From Bacteroidota bacterium (GTDB taxonomy: Bacteria > Bacteroidota > Ignavibacteria > UBA10030 > UBA8401): a DNA stretch of 6,336 bases. Below, one piece after another: positions 5,382 to 6,336 of the stretch (positions within the stretch are counted from its first letter, which is position 1; every line of letters starts with the position of its first letter). The stretch is taken from assembly GCA_003456055.1 (NCBI GenBank), contig DMPG01000078.1, forward strand, positions 24,513-30,848, read 5' to 3'. Made by a program: the position numbers and the translations under genes. A model generated the notes under the pieces. That model worked only from the letters and a program-made list of their open reading frames with translations. It ran no database searches and was not told the DNA's origin.

Positions 5382-6336
5382 TTATGGTGTAAAAACAACC
5401 TTTCCAATTTCACACTCACCGCACCGTTCAACAACACAATACCGTTTATGCAATTGAATTAATCCCTGCTGTTGGTATGCAAATTCGATTTTTAATTTAT
5501 TGTTCACTAACTGTTTATTCATTGTGCGCAAGATGGCGTTATCTTCCAACAATGGAAGCTCGACTGCGATATTCAAACAATGTTCAAAAATATCTTCCTT
5601 GCCGAATACGTTTGCGTATAAACAGACAAACGGTATGATCGTATTGACAATAATGTCGAACATTCGTGATTCACCAAGGATAGAATGTTTTTTATGTGTT
5701 GCTTCAGTAAATGAATAATGGTAATTCCAGAATGGATGATCTCCTGCATCGAACACTCTTACCAGTTGATCAATTTTTGATTCTGGCGATGAATATTTTC
5801 CACTCACAATCGTAATGATTGATTTGAACAATGATTGATGAATTATTTTTTGCAGGAACACACTAGCCGTTGCAATTCGTATTGTCGGAAAATTTGATGG
5901 GCGGGTGGGAGAAAAAATCCAATCAATATGATCGATCTGTGAGAGAGGGATTTTCTTTGGTAATTCGCTCCATGCTGAATGAAGAGAATGAATGTGAACT
6001 TTGGAATCTTGATCGTTCGTTTCATTGAGCGATGGGAGTAACCCCGATGCCATAAAGAGAATGGATTCCAGTTGTAGTGAGGATAAGTCAGTTCCATCAG
6101 CGTTTTCATTCAGCGCAATCAGCGAGATCAAAGAAATATTTTGTGCCAGTTTCTTCATTGGTTCGCGATTGTTGGAATATCCCAATCCATCCATCACTTC
6201 TTCATACAGTAATTGTTCCCACGCGATCTTTTGTTTGAACAGCAGCTTGTCAATGTTTGCGTCGGGCAGCGGAATATCATCAACTATTTCGTTATACGGT
6301 GGGCGTGGTTCGCCAATAATGCGCACCTGAGTAATG
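5382..6336 (-). CDS. DUF2851 family protein, C-terminal part (5' end outside window)
   Basis: The frame is open from the right edge of the window to a TAA at 5382-5384. A GTG at 6326 could start a 314-residue chain, but the codons upstream are also open and family members are usually longer (around 400 residues or more), so the N-terminus is taken to lie outside. Numbering from that GTG, family hallmarks are WEQLLYEEVMDGLGYSNNREP (36-56), LESILFMASGLLP (86-98), RPSNFPTIRIATAS (142-155), FWNYHYSF (199-206), IIVNTIIPF (225-233) and the end QQGLIQLHKRYC with RCGECEIG (286-308). The three cysteines at 297, 302 and 305 (CX4CX2C) could hold a metal or be structural. The family is cytoplasmic and of unknown biochemical function. 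There is no signal peptide in the visible part. It is upstream of the M64 operon in the same direction but 110 bases away. Confidence 0.9.
   Translation of the reverse strand, partial: ITQVRIIGEPRPPYNEIVDDIPLPDANIDKLLFKQKIAWEQLLYEEVMDGLGYSNNREPMKKLAQNISLISLIALNENADGTDLSSLQLESILFMASGLLPSLNETNDQDSKVHIHSLHSAWSELPKKIPLSQIDHIDWIFSPTRPSNFPTIRIATASVFLQKIIHQSLFKSIITIVSGKYSSPESKIDQLVRVFDAGDHPFWNYHYSFTEATHKKHSILGESRMFDIIVNTIIPFVCLYANVFGKEDIFEHCLNIAVELPLLEDNAILRTMNKQLVNNKLKIEFAYQQQGLIQLHKRYCVVERCGECEIGKVVFTP

Noticed and set aside
6025..6330. 101-residue open frame on the plus strand at the right edge
   Set aside because: It is antisense to the conserved DUF2851 coding region and is low-complexity, serine-rich translation.

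Overview
The window looks like chromosomal DNA of a Bacteroidota/Chlorobiota-type bacterium, most likely an Ignavibacteria or Kryptonia relative. This is inferred, because there is no rRNA or marker gene to settle it. The signs are two proteins ending in a type A Por (T9SS) C-terminal sorting domain with the NFPNPFNPxTxI signature, and the C-terminal part of a DUF2851 protein, a family I know from Bacteroidetes and Chlorobi. The base composition is AT-rich, and two starts (143-1018 gene and M64 gene) have clear Shine-Dalgarno-like sequences.

Layout. Positions 1-142 hold three small palindromes, two of them paired as a REPIN-like doublet. A T9SS-sorted surface protein of unknown function lies on the minus strand (143-1018). 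A divergent intergenic region (1019-1266) holds a good promoter for that gene, a second REPIN-like doublet and a weak promoter candidate for the gene to the right. A secreted M28 zinc aminopeptidase follows on the plus strand (1267-2889). The gap between convergent genes (2890-3053) is almost filled by a 151-bp non-coding element with perfect 14-bp terminal inverted repeats and a further nested palindrome pair. Four minus-strand genes fill the rest, in transcription order: the 3' part of a DUF2851 gene (6336-5382, cut by the window edge), a small exported protein (5271-4813), an M64 zinc peptidase with a T9SS tail (4816-3365) and a 101-residue hypothetical protein (3359-3054). The last three are linked by a 4-base overlap and a 5-base gap and have a possible promoter at 5349-5377, so they look like one operon.

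How the parts fit. All four complete long genes encode exported proteins; two are predicted to be attached to or released from the cell surface by T9SS, and two (M28 and M64) are zinc peptidases. This suggests extracellular or periplasmic protein degradation. The most unusual content is between the genes: three inverted-repeat doublets of unrelated sequence, two of which have arms that differ by paired changes that preserve hairpins. That pattern is what selection or mobilisation of a DNA/RNA fold produces. The other point of interest is that a possible N-terminal companion of the M64 peptidase is encoded as a separate, translationally coupled exported protein.
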